Positions 51,647 to 60,999 of a DNA stretch of 64,000 bases are shown here, one piece after another; the first letter of the stretch is position 1; every line of letters starts with the position of its first letter. The stretch is from assembly GCA_030626025.1 (NCBI GenBank), contig DAOUPT010000005.1:1-64000 (forward strand), given 5' to 3'. A model generated the notes under the pieces. That model had not been told where the DNA came from and searched no databases. It worked only from the letters and a program-made list of their open reading frames with translations. The translations under genes were made by a program, and so were the position numbers. This DNA comes from Anderseniella sp. (GTDB lineage Bacteria; Pseudomonadota; Alphaproteobacteria; Rhizobiales; Aestuariivirgaceae).

Positions 51647-51672
51647 TGGCAGTGCCTGATTTTAGCCTGTGG

Positions 51673-52332
51673 TTAATCTAACAAAACCTCCGCCATCTCA
51701 CGATAATGCCCGAGCACATAATCTGCGCCCAACTCTTCAATCGGCTCATCGCTGTAGCCGAAGGTGAAGGCGATGACCGGAACCTTGGCAGCCTTTGCCG
51801 TCAGAATATCGATTTTTGAATCACCAACCATAATCGAATTGTGAATGTCGCCACCAATCCGTTTCACCGTTTCGCGATAGGGTGCCGGGTCGGGTTTGGC
51901 GATACCGATTGTATCGGGGCCGATGATAGCGGCGAAGTACTTTAGCATATCCAGTTCGGACAACAATTTTACCGCAAAAGTTTCCATTTTATTGGTGCAG
52001 ACGCCGAGTTTCATGCCTCTTGCCTGACATTGTTCAAGCAAATCGATGCAGCCGTCGAAGGGTTTGCTGTCTATGGCGATATTGGCGATGTAGTAGTCGA
52101 TAAAGCACATGAACATCAGATCCAGTTGCTTTTCATCAAGCGGGTCACCGGTGATGTCAAAGCCACGTTTGATCATCTGTTTGGCACCGAAGCTGACGGT
52201 GTCGAGCATATCATCGAGAACCATCGGCTTGCGGTCATTTTGCGTAAGTACATAGTTGGTGGCACGCAGCAGATCAGGCGCTGTGTGCACCAACGTACCG
52301 TCGAGATCGAAAATTACTGTATCTATAGTCAT
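51673..52332 (-). CDS. gph: HAD-family phosphatase, phosphoglycolate phosphatase type
   Basis: 219 residues. HAD motif I is FDLDGTLVHT (D9 nucleophile, D11), motif II in LGVCTNKMETF, and motif III/IV in GIAKPDP and IMVGDSKIDILTAKAAKVP. The cap is of the alpha-helical C1 type, as in Gph. It would remove phosphate from 2-phosphoglycolate or a similar substrate. It is convergent with the 4Fe-4S gene and divergent from the semialdehyde dehydrogenase. Confidence 0.82.
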   Translation of the reverse strand: MTIDTVIFDLDGTLVHTAPDLLRATNYVLTQNDRKPMVLDDMLDTVSFGAKQMIKRGFDITGDPLDEKQLDLMFMCFIDYYIANIAIDSKPFDGCIDLLEQCQARGMKLGVCTNKMETFAVKLLSELDMLKYFAAIIGPDTIGIAKPDPAPYRETVKRIGGDIHNSIMVGDSKIDILTAKAAKVPVIAFTFGYSDEPIEELGADYVLGHYREMAEVLLD

Positions 52333-52409
52333 TTTTTCATTGCTACCCCACCGAGGTTAAATTTATAAGGGCTGAATGACAATTTTTCCCTCACGCATGG
52401 AGTTCTATC

Positions 52410-53885
52410 ATGGACGTTTCAAAAACCGCCAACCTTGCCGACCTTGTATCTGACAAATCACTGATTTGCGAGAAATGTTATATTGACGGAAAATGGGTTG
52501 AGGGCAAGGAGACATTCGATGTTACAAATCCGGTCAATGGCGATGTGATTGCCAGTGTGCCGATGCTGGGCGCAAACGAAACCCGCACCGCCATTGATGC
52601 TGCTGAAACCGCGATGAAAGGCTGGAAAGCCCTGACGGCAAAAGAACGTTCAAACATCATGCGCAACTGGTTTAACCTGATTATGGCAAATCAGGAAGAT
52701 CTGGCCCAGATCATGACGGCCGAACAGGGTAAACCATTGGCTGAATCCCGCGGTGAAATCGCCTATGGTGCTTCATTCATCGAGTTTTTTGCAGAGGAAG
52801 CCAAACGCCTGAACGGTGAGACTATCCCCTCGTTCAAAGCTGATACCCGCATTGTTGTAGTGCGTGAGCCGGTGGGTGTTGTGGCGGCCATCACCCCCTG
52901 GAACTTTCCCAATGCGATGATCACCCGCAAGGCGGGTCCAGCTCTGGCTGCCGGTTGTACCATCGTTATCAAACCTGCCGAAGATACACCTTTATCGGCG
53001 CTGGCGCTGTGTGAACTGGCTGAACGGGCTGGCATCCCCAAAGGGGTTATCAATGTAGTAACCGGAAATCCACAAGCTATTGGCGGTGAAATGACGTCCA
53101 ATCCGACCATTCGCATGGTGACCTTTACCGGTTCAACCGCAGTCGGCAAGATTTTGATGAAACAGTGCGCTGATACGGTCAAAAAAGTCGGCATGGAACT
53201 GGGCGGCAATGCGCCCTTTATCGTGTTTGACGATGCTGACCTTGATGCGGCGGTACTTGGGGCGATGGCCTCGAAATATCGCAATGCCGGGCAGACTTGT
53301 GTATGCGCCAACCGCTTGCTGGTGCAAGAAAGTGTTTATGATGCATTTGCTGAAAAACTGGCCGTAGCGGTGAAAGCGCTGAATGTGGGCGATGGTACAC
53401 AGGATGGTATTACCACCGGTCCGCTGATTAATCAGGCAGCAGTCGACAAGGTGCAAAAACACATTGATGATGCGGTTGCCAAAGGTGCCAAGGTAATTGT
53501 CGGTGGCAAGTCGCTGGGCGGTAACTTTTTTGAACCTACCTTGCTGCGCGATGTCACCACCGATATGATCATAACAAAGGAAGAGACTTTCGGACCGGTT
53601 GGGCCGCTGTTCAAGTTCAAAACCGAGGAAGAGGCCATCCAAATGGCCAATGATACCGAGTTCGGTTTGGCCTGCTACTTTTACTCACGAGATATTGGGC
53701 GCATTTGGCGCGTTGGCGAGGCGCTTGAATATGGTATTGTCGGCATCAACGAGGGTATTATCTCAACCGAAGTTGCACCATTTGGTGGTGTCAAAGAGTC
53801 GGGAATTGGTCGCGAAGGATCAATCCACGGCATGGATGAGTTTACCGAATTTAAATATATGTTGATGGGTGGATTGTCTACGTGA
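52410..53885 (+). CDS. gabD: Succinate-semialdehyde dehydrogenase family (NAD(P)+)
   Basis: 491 residues, ALDH superfamily. NAD-binding and catalytic features are ITPWNFPNAMITRKAGPALAAG, FTGSTAVGKILM, the general-base glutamate in MELGGNAPFIVFDDAD and the nucleophile cysteine in NAGQTCVCANR. The CVCANR context, with a second cysteine two after the catalytic one, matches the redox-switch loop of GabD. It oxidises succinate semialdehyde to succinate. Its stop overlaps the rpiA start (GTGA). Confidence 0.85.
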   Translation: MDVSKTANLADLVSDKSLICEKCYIDGKWVEGKETFDVTNPVNGDVIASVPMLGANETRTAIDAAETAMKGWKALTAKERSNIMRNWFNLIMANQEDLAQIMTAEQGKPLAESRGEIAYGASFIEFFAEEAKRLNGETIPSFKADTRIVVVREPVGVVAAITPWNFPNAMITRKAGPALAAGCTIVIKPAEDTPLSALALCELAERAGIPKGVINVVTGNPQAIGGEMTSNPTIRMVTFTGSTAVGKILMKQCADTVKKVGMELGGNAPFIVFDDADLDAAVLGAMASKYRNAGQTCVCANRLLVQESVYDAFAEKLAVAVKALNVGDGTQDGITTGPLINQAAVDKVQKHIDDAVAKGAKVIVGGKSLGGNFFEPTLLRDVTTDMIITKEETFGPVGPLFKFKTEEEAIQMANDTEFGLACYFYSRDIGRIWRVGEALEYGIVGINEGIISTEVAPFGGVKESGIGREGSIHGMDEFTEFKYMLMGGLST

Positions 53886-54583
53886 CCATTTTAGAACAAA
53901 AAAAAGCAGCGGCTGAAGAAGCGCTTAAATACGTTAAAGACGGCATGTTGCTGGGGCTTGGAACCGGCTCAACGGCCGATTTGTTTACCGAGGCCTTGGG
54001 CAAAAAAGTTGCCGAAGGACTTAATGTAAAATGCGTGCCGACGTCCGAAGCAACACGGCAACTGGCCGAGCGGTTGGATATTGAGCTGATACAACTCAAC
54101 GATGAGCCGGTGCTTGACCTGACGATTGATGGCGCTGATGAACTTGATGCGCAATTGCGTCTGATCAAGGGCGGCGGCGGCGCGTTATTGCGCGAGAAAA
54201 TCGTTGCGACATCGTCCAAGATGATGATTGTTATTGCTGATGAATCCAAAAAAGTCGATGTGCTGGGCAAGTTTCCGTTACCGATCGAAGTGGTGCAATA
54301 TGGCGCGCGCGCGACCGCCTTCATGATTGGCACAGTGGGCGAATGGGCTGGATGCACCGGCAAAATCGAGTTGCGCAAGGATGACAATGAAAACCCGTTT
54401 ATTACCGATAATGGTAATTACATTATCGATTGTCATTTTGGCGAAATCAAAGAGCCGGAGAAACTGTTGTCGGGCTTATCGTCGATTGCCGGGGTGGTTG
54501 AGCACGGGCTTTTTGTCTCCATATGCAAAGTCGCTATTCTGGGCACACCGTTCGGACCGATTACGCTTGAACCCAAAGAGTAA
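53882..54583 (+). CDS. rpiA: Ribose-5-phosphate isomerase A
   Basis: 233 residues. Signature segments are MLLGLGTGSTADLF, VPTSEATRQLAERL, LTIDGADELDAQLRLIKGGGGALLREKI and the catalytic lysine in the last of these. It interconverts ribose 5-phosphate and ribulose 5-phosphate. The GTG start overlaps the gabD stop by four bases, so the two are translationally coupled. Confidence 0.95.
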   Translation: MTILEQKKAAAEEALKYVKDGMLLGLGTGSTADLFTEALGKKVAEGLNVKCVPTSEATRQLAERLDIELIQLNDEPVLDLTIDGADELDAQLRLIKGGGGALLREKIVATSSKMMIVIADESKKVDVLGKFPLPIEVVQYGARATAFMIGTVGEWAGCTGKIELRKDDNENPFITDNGNYIIDCHFGEIKEPEKLLSGLSSIAGVVEHGLFVSICKVAILGTPFGPITLEPKE

Positions 54584-54604
54584 AGTGGCCATATAAAACA
54601 TTTA

Positions 54605-54689
54605 GTCATTCCCGCGCAGGCGGGAATCCAGGGTCACAACGCAAACGCTATCCTGTTTCGCTCTGGATTCCCGCCTGCGCGGGAATGAC
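54605..54689. repeat. 85-bp dispersed inverted-repeat element, copy 2
   Basis: The same arms as at 7548-7632 (GTCATTCCCGCGCAGGCGGG... with complementary end) enclose a different loop. It fills the gap between rpiA and the glutathione reductase gene and ends 28 bases before the latter's start, so the hairpin could serve as the rpiA terminator or affect gor expression. Confidence 0.9.
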
Positions 54690-54717
54690 GATTTTTTCAA
54701 AACAAAGGCACCTCCAC

Positions 54718-56094
54718 ATGACCCAATATGATTACGACCTTTTTGTTATCGGTGCCGGTTCGGGTGGTGTCAGGGCGGCGCGTATTGCGGCCGGTTATGG
54801 GGCCAAGGTGGCTGTTGCCGAGGAATATCGCGTTGGCGGCACCTGTGTCATTCGCGGATGTGTTCCCAAAAAACTGTTTGTTTACGCCAGCCATTTTTCT
54901 GATGAATTCAAGCACGCCAAGGGCTTTGGCTGGGATGTGGGCAAAAGTACTTTCGACTGGCCGACATTGATTGCCAACAAGGATGTCGAAATTGACCGGC
55001 TGAACAAGATTTATATCAAAAACCTGGAGACCGCCGGGGTTGAGATCATTTTGCACCGAGCCGAATTTAAAGATGATCACACGCTGGTTCTGGTTGGCGA
55101 AAACCGCACGGTGACAGCCGAACGCATACTGGTCGCCCCCGGTGCTGCACCGTTTGTGCCGCACAATGTGCCTGGCGCGACTTATGCCATTACCTCGAAC
55201 GAAGCTTTTCACCTCGAAACTCTACCGAAAAGCATCGCCATTATCGGTGGTGGTTATATTGCGGTGGAATTTGCCGGGATTTTTAACGGGCTTGGTGTTG
55301 AAACTCACCTGCTTTATCGCGGCGATCCTATTTTGCGCGGCTTTGATGAGGATTTGCGTAAAGGTGTTCAAGGTGAGATGCAAAAGAAAGGCATTGATGT
55401 TCAGACCAATGCCAATGTTAGCTGCATCCACGATCATACCCACGATAATGGCGGTCATTTCACAGTCGACATTGATGACAAGCCCTCGATTGATGTGGAA
55501 CTGGTGATGTATGCCACCGGCCGGGTGCCGCACACCACCGGCCTCGGGCTGGATAAAGCTGGTGTCAATCTTGATGGGGCCGGGGCGATTGTCGTTGATG
55601 AATTTTCGCAAACCAATATCGAAAATATTTATGCCGTCGGCGATGTTACCAACCGGGCCCAACTAACCCCGGTTGCCATTCGCGAAGGCCATGCATTTGC
55701 CAACACGGTTTATGGTGAGCGCCCGACCAGCGTCGACCACGCGATGATCCCGACAGCAGTTTTCTCACAACCGGAAATGGGCACCGTTGGCCTGACTGAA
55801 GAACAGGCCCGGGAGAAATTTGGCAAAATCGATATTTACAAATCCACCTTCAACCCGATGAAAAACGCCCTGTCAGGCAGCGATGAAAAAACCATGATGA
55901 AACTGATTGTTGATGCCATAACCGACAAGGTTCTGGGTTGTCACATCATGGGGCCTGACTCAGGCGAGATGGCCCAACTGCTCGGCATTTCACTCAGAAT
56001 GGGCGCCACCAAAGCCGATTTCGACGCCACCATGGCAGTGCACCCGACGGCGGCAGAAGAACTGGTGACGATGCGGACGAAATTTGAGGGTTAG
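54718..56094 (+). CDS. gor: Glutathione-disulfide reductase
   Basis: 458 residues. The FAD site VIGAGSGGVRAARIAA (10-25), the redox-active disulfide C43/C48 in GGTCVIRGCVPKK, the NADPH site AIIGGGYIAVEFAGIFNGLG and the C-terminal catalytic His-Glu (VHPTAAEE) are all complete. The RGCVPKKL context is typical of Gor rather than of mercuric or dihydrolipoyl enzymes. Relevant to sulfur metabolism through glutathione persulfide chemistry, though not linked to dsr by operon. Confidence 0.92.
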   Translation: MTQYDYDLFVIGAGSGGVRAARIAAGYGAKVAVAEEYRVGGTCVIRGCVPKKLFVYASHFSDEFKHAKGFGWDVGKSTFDWPTLIANKDVEIDRLNKIYIKNLETAGVEIILHRAEFKDDHTLVLVGENRTVTAERILVAPGAAPFVPHNVPGATYAITSNEAFHLETLPKSIAIIGGGYIAVEFAGIFNGLGVETHLLYRGDPILRGFDEDLRKGVQGEMQKKGIDVQTNANVSCIHDHTHDNGGHFTVDIDDKPSIDVELVMYATGRVPHTTGLGLDKAGVNLDGAGAIVVDEFSQTNIENIYAVGDVTNRAQLTPVAIREGHAFANTVYGERPTSVDHAMIPTAVFSQPEMGTVGLTEEQAREKFGKIDIYKSTFNPMKNALSGSDEKTMMKLIVDAITDKVLGCHIMGPDSGEMAQLLGISLRMGATKADFDATMAVHPTAAEELVTMRTKFEG

Positions 56095-56110
56095 AGGGCA
56101 ATTTTCCAGT

Positions 56111-56722
56111 TCAAATCGGAATACCTTTTTTGAGCAGCTTATCGATCAGTTTTCGACGCAGAATGCCGCGACTGTCGCCACCCTGATAGGTTAGCAGGCC
56201 GGAATTGTAGGTATTGCCGAAGGTCAGCGCCAGGTTTACGGTTTGGCCGATGCCTTTGATAAACTGGCGCTGGTGCAGCTCACTCAAGGGGTGAATGTAA
56301 ACCGCCCACAACAAATTGCGGGCAATGGCGTAACGCGCATCAAGGGCGGTATCGAAATTGGCCTGGGCGATGCGTTTGAGTTGTTTTGCAGTCAATTTTG
56401 CCGCCTTGCGCACTGGCACCATAATCCGCATGCGGTTAGCCTTTACATCCGTGATGATGATCACCGGGGATTTTTCAATTTTAAACTGCCAGATACCGGC
56501 ACGCGGGCTTTTGGCATTTTTGTCGAGCAATTTGATGATCTCTCCCATGCGCTCAAGGGTCATGGTGCCTTCGGGTATTGATTTGGCCGGTTTTTCGCTT
56601 GGCGCTTTTGGCGTTTGGGTTTGCCCGTAGGCAACCGGCGTCGGACTGCCCAATAGTGAAAATGCCAGCACCGAGGATGCCAGCACCATACTTCTTCTTG
56701 CGATTTTTTGATCCGCACCCAT
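56111..56722 (-). CDS. Secreted YbjN-like protein of unknown function
   Basis: 203 residues. An N-terminal export signal with RR (ARRSMVLASSVLAFSLLG) precedes a Pro/Lys-rich linker and a globular part from about residue 50. The alternation of EGTMTLERMGEIIKLL, GIWQFKIEKSPVIIITDVKANRMRIM, and YAIARNLLWAVYIHPLSE resembles the YbjN/type-III-chaperone-like fold (helix, antiparallel sheet, helix). Function is unknown. It points towards the end of gor. Confidence 0.6.
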   Translation of the reverse strand: MGADQKIARRSMVLASSVLAFSLLGSPTPVAYGQTQTPKAPSEKPAKSIPEGTMTLERMGEIIKLLDKNAKSPRAGIWQFKIEKSPVIIITDVKANRMRIMVPVRKAAKLTAKQLKRIAQANFDTALDARYAIARNLLWAVYIHPLSELHQRQFIKGIGQTVNLALTFGNTYNSGLLTYQGGDSRGILRRKLIDKLLKKGIPI

Positions 56723-56850
56723 GAACTTTACCTCTTGTTTATTGTGAGATAAACGGTACGGCGGACACCGTGACCACGCTAATCAAAATTGCGTTATATT
56801 GGTGGGGCTTTAGAGGGTGGCCGGTGACAGTTGAAACGGAAAACCCACAC

Positions 56851-57384
56851 TCACTTCTTGAGCGACCGGCTCCAGGCCATCAGGCCGACGAGGAAAATGG
56901 TGCCGTTGTCATTTGCGGCTTTGGGGTTGGAGGATGAGGTTATCAGGGATATCCAGATGTTTTTACCGTAAACGGTGTGGGAGATGCGGTAGCGGCTTAT
57001 GCCGTTGGCCAGACGGGTTTGCAAGGGGGCGCTATAGACTGTGAAGCCTTTGAACTTTTTCTGTGCGGGTTTGCCAAATTTTAGCGTTACGCCTTTGCTA
57101 CCTCGCTGGCGATAAGCAGCTTCTATCAATTTGCGGTCGGCCTTGAAACTGGAAAAGGACGGGACGGGTCGGGGGCGGTTGAGTATATAGCTGACCTTTG
57201 AACCCTGGACGCATCTTTTTGCCTTGCAAAAATTCATGTGCATGCGCGAGTTAGGAAAAAATTTATACGAAAAACCCTTCACACTTATTGGTGGCTTTAG
57301 TGTTTGCCTGGCCATGGCCGGTGCGACCGACAGGCAAATTAAGGTTAGAGCCAGCAGCAGGTTTATTCGCACAAATGTCAACAT
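56851..57384 (-). CDS. Small secreted protein of unknown function
   Basis: 177 residues with a signal peptide (INLLLALTLICLSVAPAMA). The mature part has one close cysteine pair (FCKAKRC) and a basic composition, followed by a C-terminal SRYRISHTVYGKNIWISLITSS strand region and a hydrophobic FLVGLMAW end. No family is recognised. It lies 128 bases upstream of the YbjN-like gene in the same direction. Confidence 0.6.
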   Translation of the reverse strand: MLTFVRINLLLALTLICLSVAPAMARQTLKPPISVKGFSYKFFPNSRMHMNFCKAKRCVQGSKVSYILNRPRPVPSFSSFKADRKLIEAAYRQRGSKGVTLKFGKPAQKKFKGFTVYSAPLQTRLANGISRYRISHTVYGKNIWISLITSSSNPKAANDNGTIFLVGLMAWSRSLKK

Positions 57385-57430
57385 CGCACCTTTCCTTACA
57401 GGTTAATAGTAACCGAGTGTGCAAACAAGT

Positions 57431-58147
57431 TCAACATGCCGCATTCTCGGGGTCATGAAAGGTTCCATCCTGAAACATGATCTCACCAAGCAACAGGTGG
57501 GTTACGGTCATCAGAAACTGGAAGGTGCCGTGGCCGAGATCGCGGTGGGTTACAACGGGTTGGCCGGGGTTGAGGACTTGGGGCAGTTTCAGGCGCAGGC
57601 CGAATATTTCTATGAAAAAGTGACGCGAGACGAAATGCAGGGCGGTGCCGGCTTCGAAGATGTCAAGAACCATGCCTGAGCCCAAGCCCAACGCGTTGCC
57701 GAAGCATTCGAGACTGCTTCCATCATTAGCGGCTTTTTTGGTGGTGGCGGCACGTACGGTTTTGCTGTCAAAGTGATAGACGCGCTCCCAGACGGTGCCG
57801 CCGCGTTTTTTATCGTGGTATAGTTTAACCTCGCAAGGGACATCAGGGCCGGTCAGATGAGCCACCGGGGCACCGGCGAGACGAGCGATGATGGCCATCA
57901 ATTTGCCAAAACCGGTTGCGGTGGCTTTGTGCATGGTGCCGTGATAGGTGATCGACTCCCCTGCCCTGACCGGATTGGCCAACCGGTCTCGTACTGCTTG
58001 CGGCAACCGGGACCAGCTGCGCGGGCCGAGCAAGGCGGGGATATTTATCGCACCGTCGGTTTGGGGGCCCGTTTTGGGGGAAGTTTTGGTTTTGGCGGGC
58101 CAGATTCGGTCATTGGCCGATTTTGTTTGAGTATCTTGGAGAAACAT
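57431..58147 (-). CDS. DUF4166-domain protein
   Basis: 238 residues from the preferred start (MFLQDTQTK), which has GAGGA seven bases upstream; a longer frame from 58252 overlaps the regulator gene. The body matches DUF4166: LPQAVRDRL, GRPxx-like GTMHKATATGFGKLMAIIARLAGAP, CEVKLYHDKKRGGTVWERVYHF, LRLKLPQVLNPG and a final beta region. Function is unknown; it is likely cytosolic. It lies just after the GbsR/MarR gene and is probably regulated with it. Confidence 0.72.
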   Translation of the reverse strand: MFLQDTQTKSANDRIWPAKTKTSPKTGPQTDGAINIPALLGPRSWSRLPQAVRDRLANPVRAGESITYHGTMHKATATGFGKLMAIIARLAGAPVAHLTGPDVPCEVKLYHDKKRGGTVWERVYHFDSKTVRAATTKKAANDGSSLECFGNALGLGSGMVLDIFEAGTALHFVSRHFFIEIFGLRLKLPQVLNPGQPVVTHRDLGHGTFQFLMTVTHLLLGEIMFQDGTFHDPENAAC

Positions 58148-58238
58148 GATTTTGTCCTCTTGTTTTGGCTCCTCCAGCCGTTCTTCCGCACCCTCCAGGC
58201 ATAATTCTGGCGGGTTTCCTCCGGTTATTCCGGTGTGT

Positions 58239-58769
58239 TTAAAGACCAACAAACTTGCTGATCCGGGCGCCCATTTTCATTAACTTCACCAATGTTACCT
58301 TGGGCAGGCGTACGACTTGCTCGTACCAGCTGGTTAGATTTTCCATGAAATCCAGCATGTCGGACATGCGTTTTTTAATGGCATCGGGTGTTTCAAAATC
58401 TTCGTCCGCTTCCAGTTTGCATTGGCGCAAAAGGGTCAGAGTCGGGTCAATTTCACGCTTTTTGCGCTGGTCAACCACGGTCAGCAGCATGTCCCAAAGA
58501 TCAGATTTCGCTTCAAAATGATCCCGCCGGTCACCCATCACATGGGTCAGGGTAACAAGACCCCAAGACTGCAATTCCTTCAGGCTGGTCGAGACATTGG
58601 AGCGGGCAATGGACAGGGTTTCAACCACTTCTTCAGCATGCATCGGCCTCCCGACCAGATAGAGCAACGCATGGGTTTGCGCGACAGAACGGTTGACACC
58701 CCAGCGCGACCCCATCTCGCCCCAATGAAGAATGTAGCGTTCCATGACAGGTGTGAGTTTCATTTCCAT
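58239..58769 (-). CDS. GbsR/MarR-family transcriptional regulator
   Basis: 176 residues. ERYILHWGEMGSRWGVNRSVAQTHALLYL, MHAEEVVETLSIARSNVSTSLKELQSWGLV and MGDRRDHFEAKSDLWDML define the GbsR-type winged helix (about residues 8-100); the C-terminal helices mediate dimerisation. A nested palindrome lies directly before the start codon, so it probably represses itself and the DUF4166 gene downstream. Confidence 0.85.
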   Translation of the reverse strand: MEMKLTPVMERYILHWGEMGSRWGVNRSVAQTHALLYLVGRPMHAEEVVETLSIARSNVSTSLKELQSWGLVTLTHVMGDRRDHFEAKSDLWDMLLTVVDQRKKREIDPTLTLLRQCKLEADEDFETPDAIKKRMSDMLDFMENLTSWYEQVVRLPKVTLVKLMKMGARISKFVGL

Positions 58770-58810
58770 TATTTCCCGTTATTTCTGTTATTACAGAAAT
58801 TAATGGAAAT
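58762..58810. promoter_or_regulatory. Nested operator upstream of the GbsR/MarR gene
   Basis: The inner palindrome ATTTCTGT-TATT-ACAGAAAT (58781-58800) is perfect; an outer pair ATTTCCATT/AATGGAAAT (58762-58770, 58802-58810) encloses it. The outer left arm overlaps the regulator's start codon region, a typical autorepressor layout, and the site also lies 37 bases from the OmpA-like gene end. Confidence 0.75.
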
Positions 58811-58846
58811 AGTTATTCCTGTCAAGGGCAGCCAAAGTTTTTGAAG

Positions 58847-59521
58847 TTATCCGGCAGTCAATGGTGTAATGCGAATTTCCACCCGGCGGTTCTGAGAACG
58901 CCCGGCGGACGAGCCGTTGGAGGCAATCGGCTGAGCTTCCCCGAAGCCGCGCATTGACAGGCGGCGCGGATCAACCTGGCGGCTGGCAAGGTATTCGGCC
59001 ACTGAACGGGCACGGCGACGTGACAGATCAAAGTTTGAACTGTCTGAACCGACATTGTCGGTATGACCGTCAACATCAACAATGGTCCGGTTAAATTCAT
59101 TAAGAACCAAACCGACAGAATTTAGCACTTCATAGAAGTTGGGCTTAATCGCAGATTGGGCCGTATCGAAGGTGACATTGCCGGGCATATTGAGAATAAT
59201 CTCATCACCCCGCCGGGTTACGCTAACCCCTGATGCCTGCAAACGCTGACGCAATTTGGCTTCCTGATTGTCCATGTAAAGGCCAATCCCCCCACCGGCC
59301 AAAGCACCGACACCGGCACCGATCAGAATGGCGGTGCGTGATTTTGCGCTGGTGGTTTCACCAATAATGGCACCGGCTCCGGCACCAACAGCAGCGCCAA
59401 TCAGACCACCGACAGCCGTTTTTGAAACTTGCTGTTCACCGGTATAGGGATTGGTGCTGCAGGCGGTTAAAAACAGCCCCATCATGGCGATTGCAGTGGT
59501 GGTTTTCAGATGATTTAACAT
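58847..59521 (-). CDS. OmpA-family peptidoglycan-binding lipoprotein
   Basis: 224 residues. Lipobox LTAC with lipidated C21; a glycine-zipper segment follows (GGLIGAAVGAGAGAIIGETT, GAGVGALAGGGIGLYMD). The C-terminal OmpA-like domain has the diaminopimelate-binding pattern VDGHTDNVGSDSSNFDLSRRRARSV, with the conserved D and R, and ends RRVEIRI. It links the outer membrane to the wall. Similar to YiaD. Confidence 0.9.
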   Translation of the reverse strand: MLNHLKTTTAIAMMGLFLTACSTNPYTGEQQVSKTAVGGLIGAAVGAGAGAIIGETTSAKSRTAILIGAGVGALAGGGIGLYMDNQEAKLRQRLQASGVSVTRRGDEIILNMPGNVTFDTAQSAIKPNFYEVLNSVGLVLNEFNRTIVDVDGHTDNVGSDSSNFDLSRRRARSVAEYLASRQVDPRRLSMRGFGEAQPIASNGSSAGRSQNRRVEIRITPLTAG

Positions 59522-60132
59522 TTGTCGTGATCCATTTAATGAAAGGCAGATTGAATGCCTTTGCCCTCGGTTTCTTCAGGGTTCATTTCAAATTAATGCG
59601 GCAAAATAAAGAAACGACTAAGAATACTGACGATATGAATAAAAAATCACCGTTTTTTGACAGTTTTATTGTTCGAACAATAAAACACGGCAAGCTATTT
59701 GCAAAAGTGTGCGGTGTGCCTTAGGGAACTAACATGGAGGTTTGTCGCTTGGTCTTCTGCAGACCTTGATGAATTTTTACGAATTAGAGATGATAGTTGC
59801 GCCCGGGTACTCGACATTTATACTCTCCAAAACTAACTCACTTATACACCCATAAATTTACTCGGGTGCACCTGTAGATACATAAAACTTATGCGGGAAG
59901 TGTACCTTTAGGATTCTAACAAGTTGTTAAGCATGCCGTTGTGTTTTTAGACTCCACTTTATGGTTAGCGCTCGGTTTATTCTTTAGTGTATATTTTATA
60001 CACTCGAATATAAACGAGAACAAATTAAGTATTTTAACGTATATTTCTTGTTTTCAGAGTCTTAAATTGATTCATCTGCAGAAAACAGAGTCATTGAATG
60101 TATTGTAGTGTATTGAATCGAATCAGGGGCCG
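59522..60132. other. AT-rich gene-free gap with a 22-bp perfect palindrome
   Basis: No convincing gene or RNA is seen. TTTTATTGTTC/GAACAATAAAA (59664-59685) is a perfect palindrome without a loop, and TATATTTTATACACTC-type AT-rich patches lie near 59990. The promoters of the GNAT-side genes are not here, since those genes point towards the gap; only the OmpA-like gene has its upstream region here. Confidence 0.5.
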
Positions 60133-60999
60133 TTAATAGATTTTGAGATCCAGCAAAACAACTTCACCGTACAAGAAATCAACTTGCTGCGCAGTCAGCT
60201 TATTACTTGGTTGAAAGTATCGAAACACTTGCAACTGTTGGTTGGCATCGACTTGCGCCTCAGGTGAAATAAATCTTTTATCGCTGGATAGCACTGTATT
60301 GCCTTTGGGCAACAAAATATTGGCGATATCTTTTACATATTTTGCCAAAAGTAACGGGTCGCTGGCATGTAATATCTCATAATAAGCTGTGTGTTCGTCA
60401 CCCTTGCGTTTTACATAGGTAACAAAGAACAACCTTTCGTCGTTTTGAGACAGGAAAAGATGCGGTGTCAGATTGAGTTTTTTATGATCAAGGACGATCT
60501 GTAAATCACCCTCCCCCAGCTCTCTCTGTAAAATCGACATATCGGAAATCAAGGATGCTCCTGCGGGAGGGATATCGTCTGAACGATGCCAGAAAAGGCG
60601 GGTATCTTCGAGCAACTGCCAACCGATTTTCTTTAACAAAGCCCCGGAGCGAAAATTTGCACTGGTCGCAGTATAAGTGATACCCGCACCTTCGGTTATC
60701 AATGCCAGCATTTCCTGCCCGAGACCACTGCGACGCAAGTGTTTTTCCAGGAACCAGGATGTGATGTTGCCAATCCGGTGGTTTTTTCCCGATATAGTCC
60801 GATCGGCAAATACGATACCCAGAAATCCGACTAGTTTATCATTTTCCTCGACCACGACACCGTAACGATCATCGGTATAATTCCACCGACAATCAAGTAT
60901 GTTACGCCATCGTTTGTGGGATATTTTCCCCATGTTTTCAAATAGGTAGGTCTGAATTTTATCCCGCTCATCCGGTCGGGCCCAACGCAGTTTTGTCAT
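60133..60999 (-). CDS. GNAT-family acetyltransferase
   Basis: 288 residues, an N-terminal GNAT domain (about 1-140) plus a C-terminal part of unknown fold. The acetyl-CoA loop is seen in RRSGLGQEML after ITSWFLEKHL, and the domain starts LRWARPDERDKIQTYLFENMG. The substrate is unknown. Its start overlaps the deacetylase gene's stop by ATGA; the pair probably works on the same surface sugar or polysaccharide. Confidence 0.72.
   Translation of the reverse strand: MTKLRWARPDERDKIQTYLFENMGKISHKRWRNILDCRWNYTDDRYGVVVEENDKLVGFLGIVFADRTISGKNHRIGNITSWFLEKHLRRSGLGQEMLALITEGAGITYTATSANFRSGALLKKIGWQLLEDTRLFWHRSDDIPPAGASLISDMSILQRELGEGDLQIVLDHKKLNLTPHLFLSQNDERLFFVTYVKRKGDEHTAYYEILHASDPLLLAKYVKDIANILLPKGNTVLSSDKRFISPEAQVDANQQLQVFRYFQPSNKLTAQQVDFLYGEVVLLDLKIY

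Noticed and set aside
59635-59724. 29-codon peptide in the AT-rich gap
   Set aside because: No ribosome site, and it spans the palindrome; likely chance.
60090-60130. GAATCGAATC patch resembling a tRNA T-loop
   Set aside because: No acceptor or anticodon stem can be formed around it.
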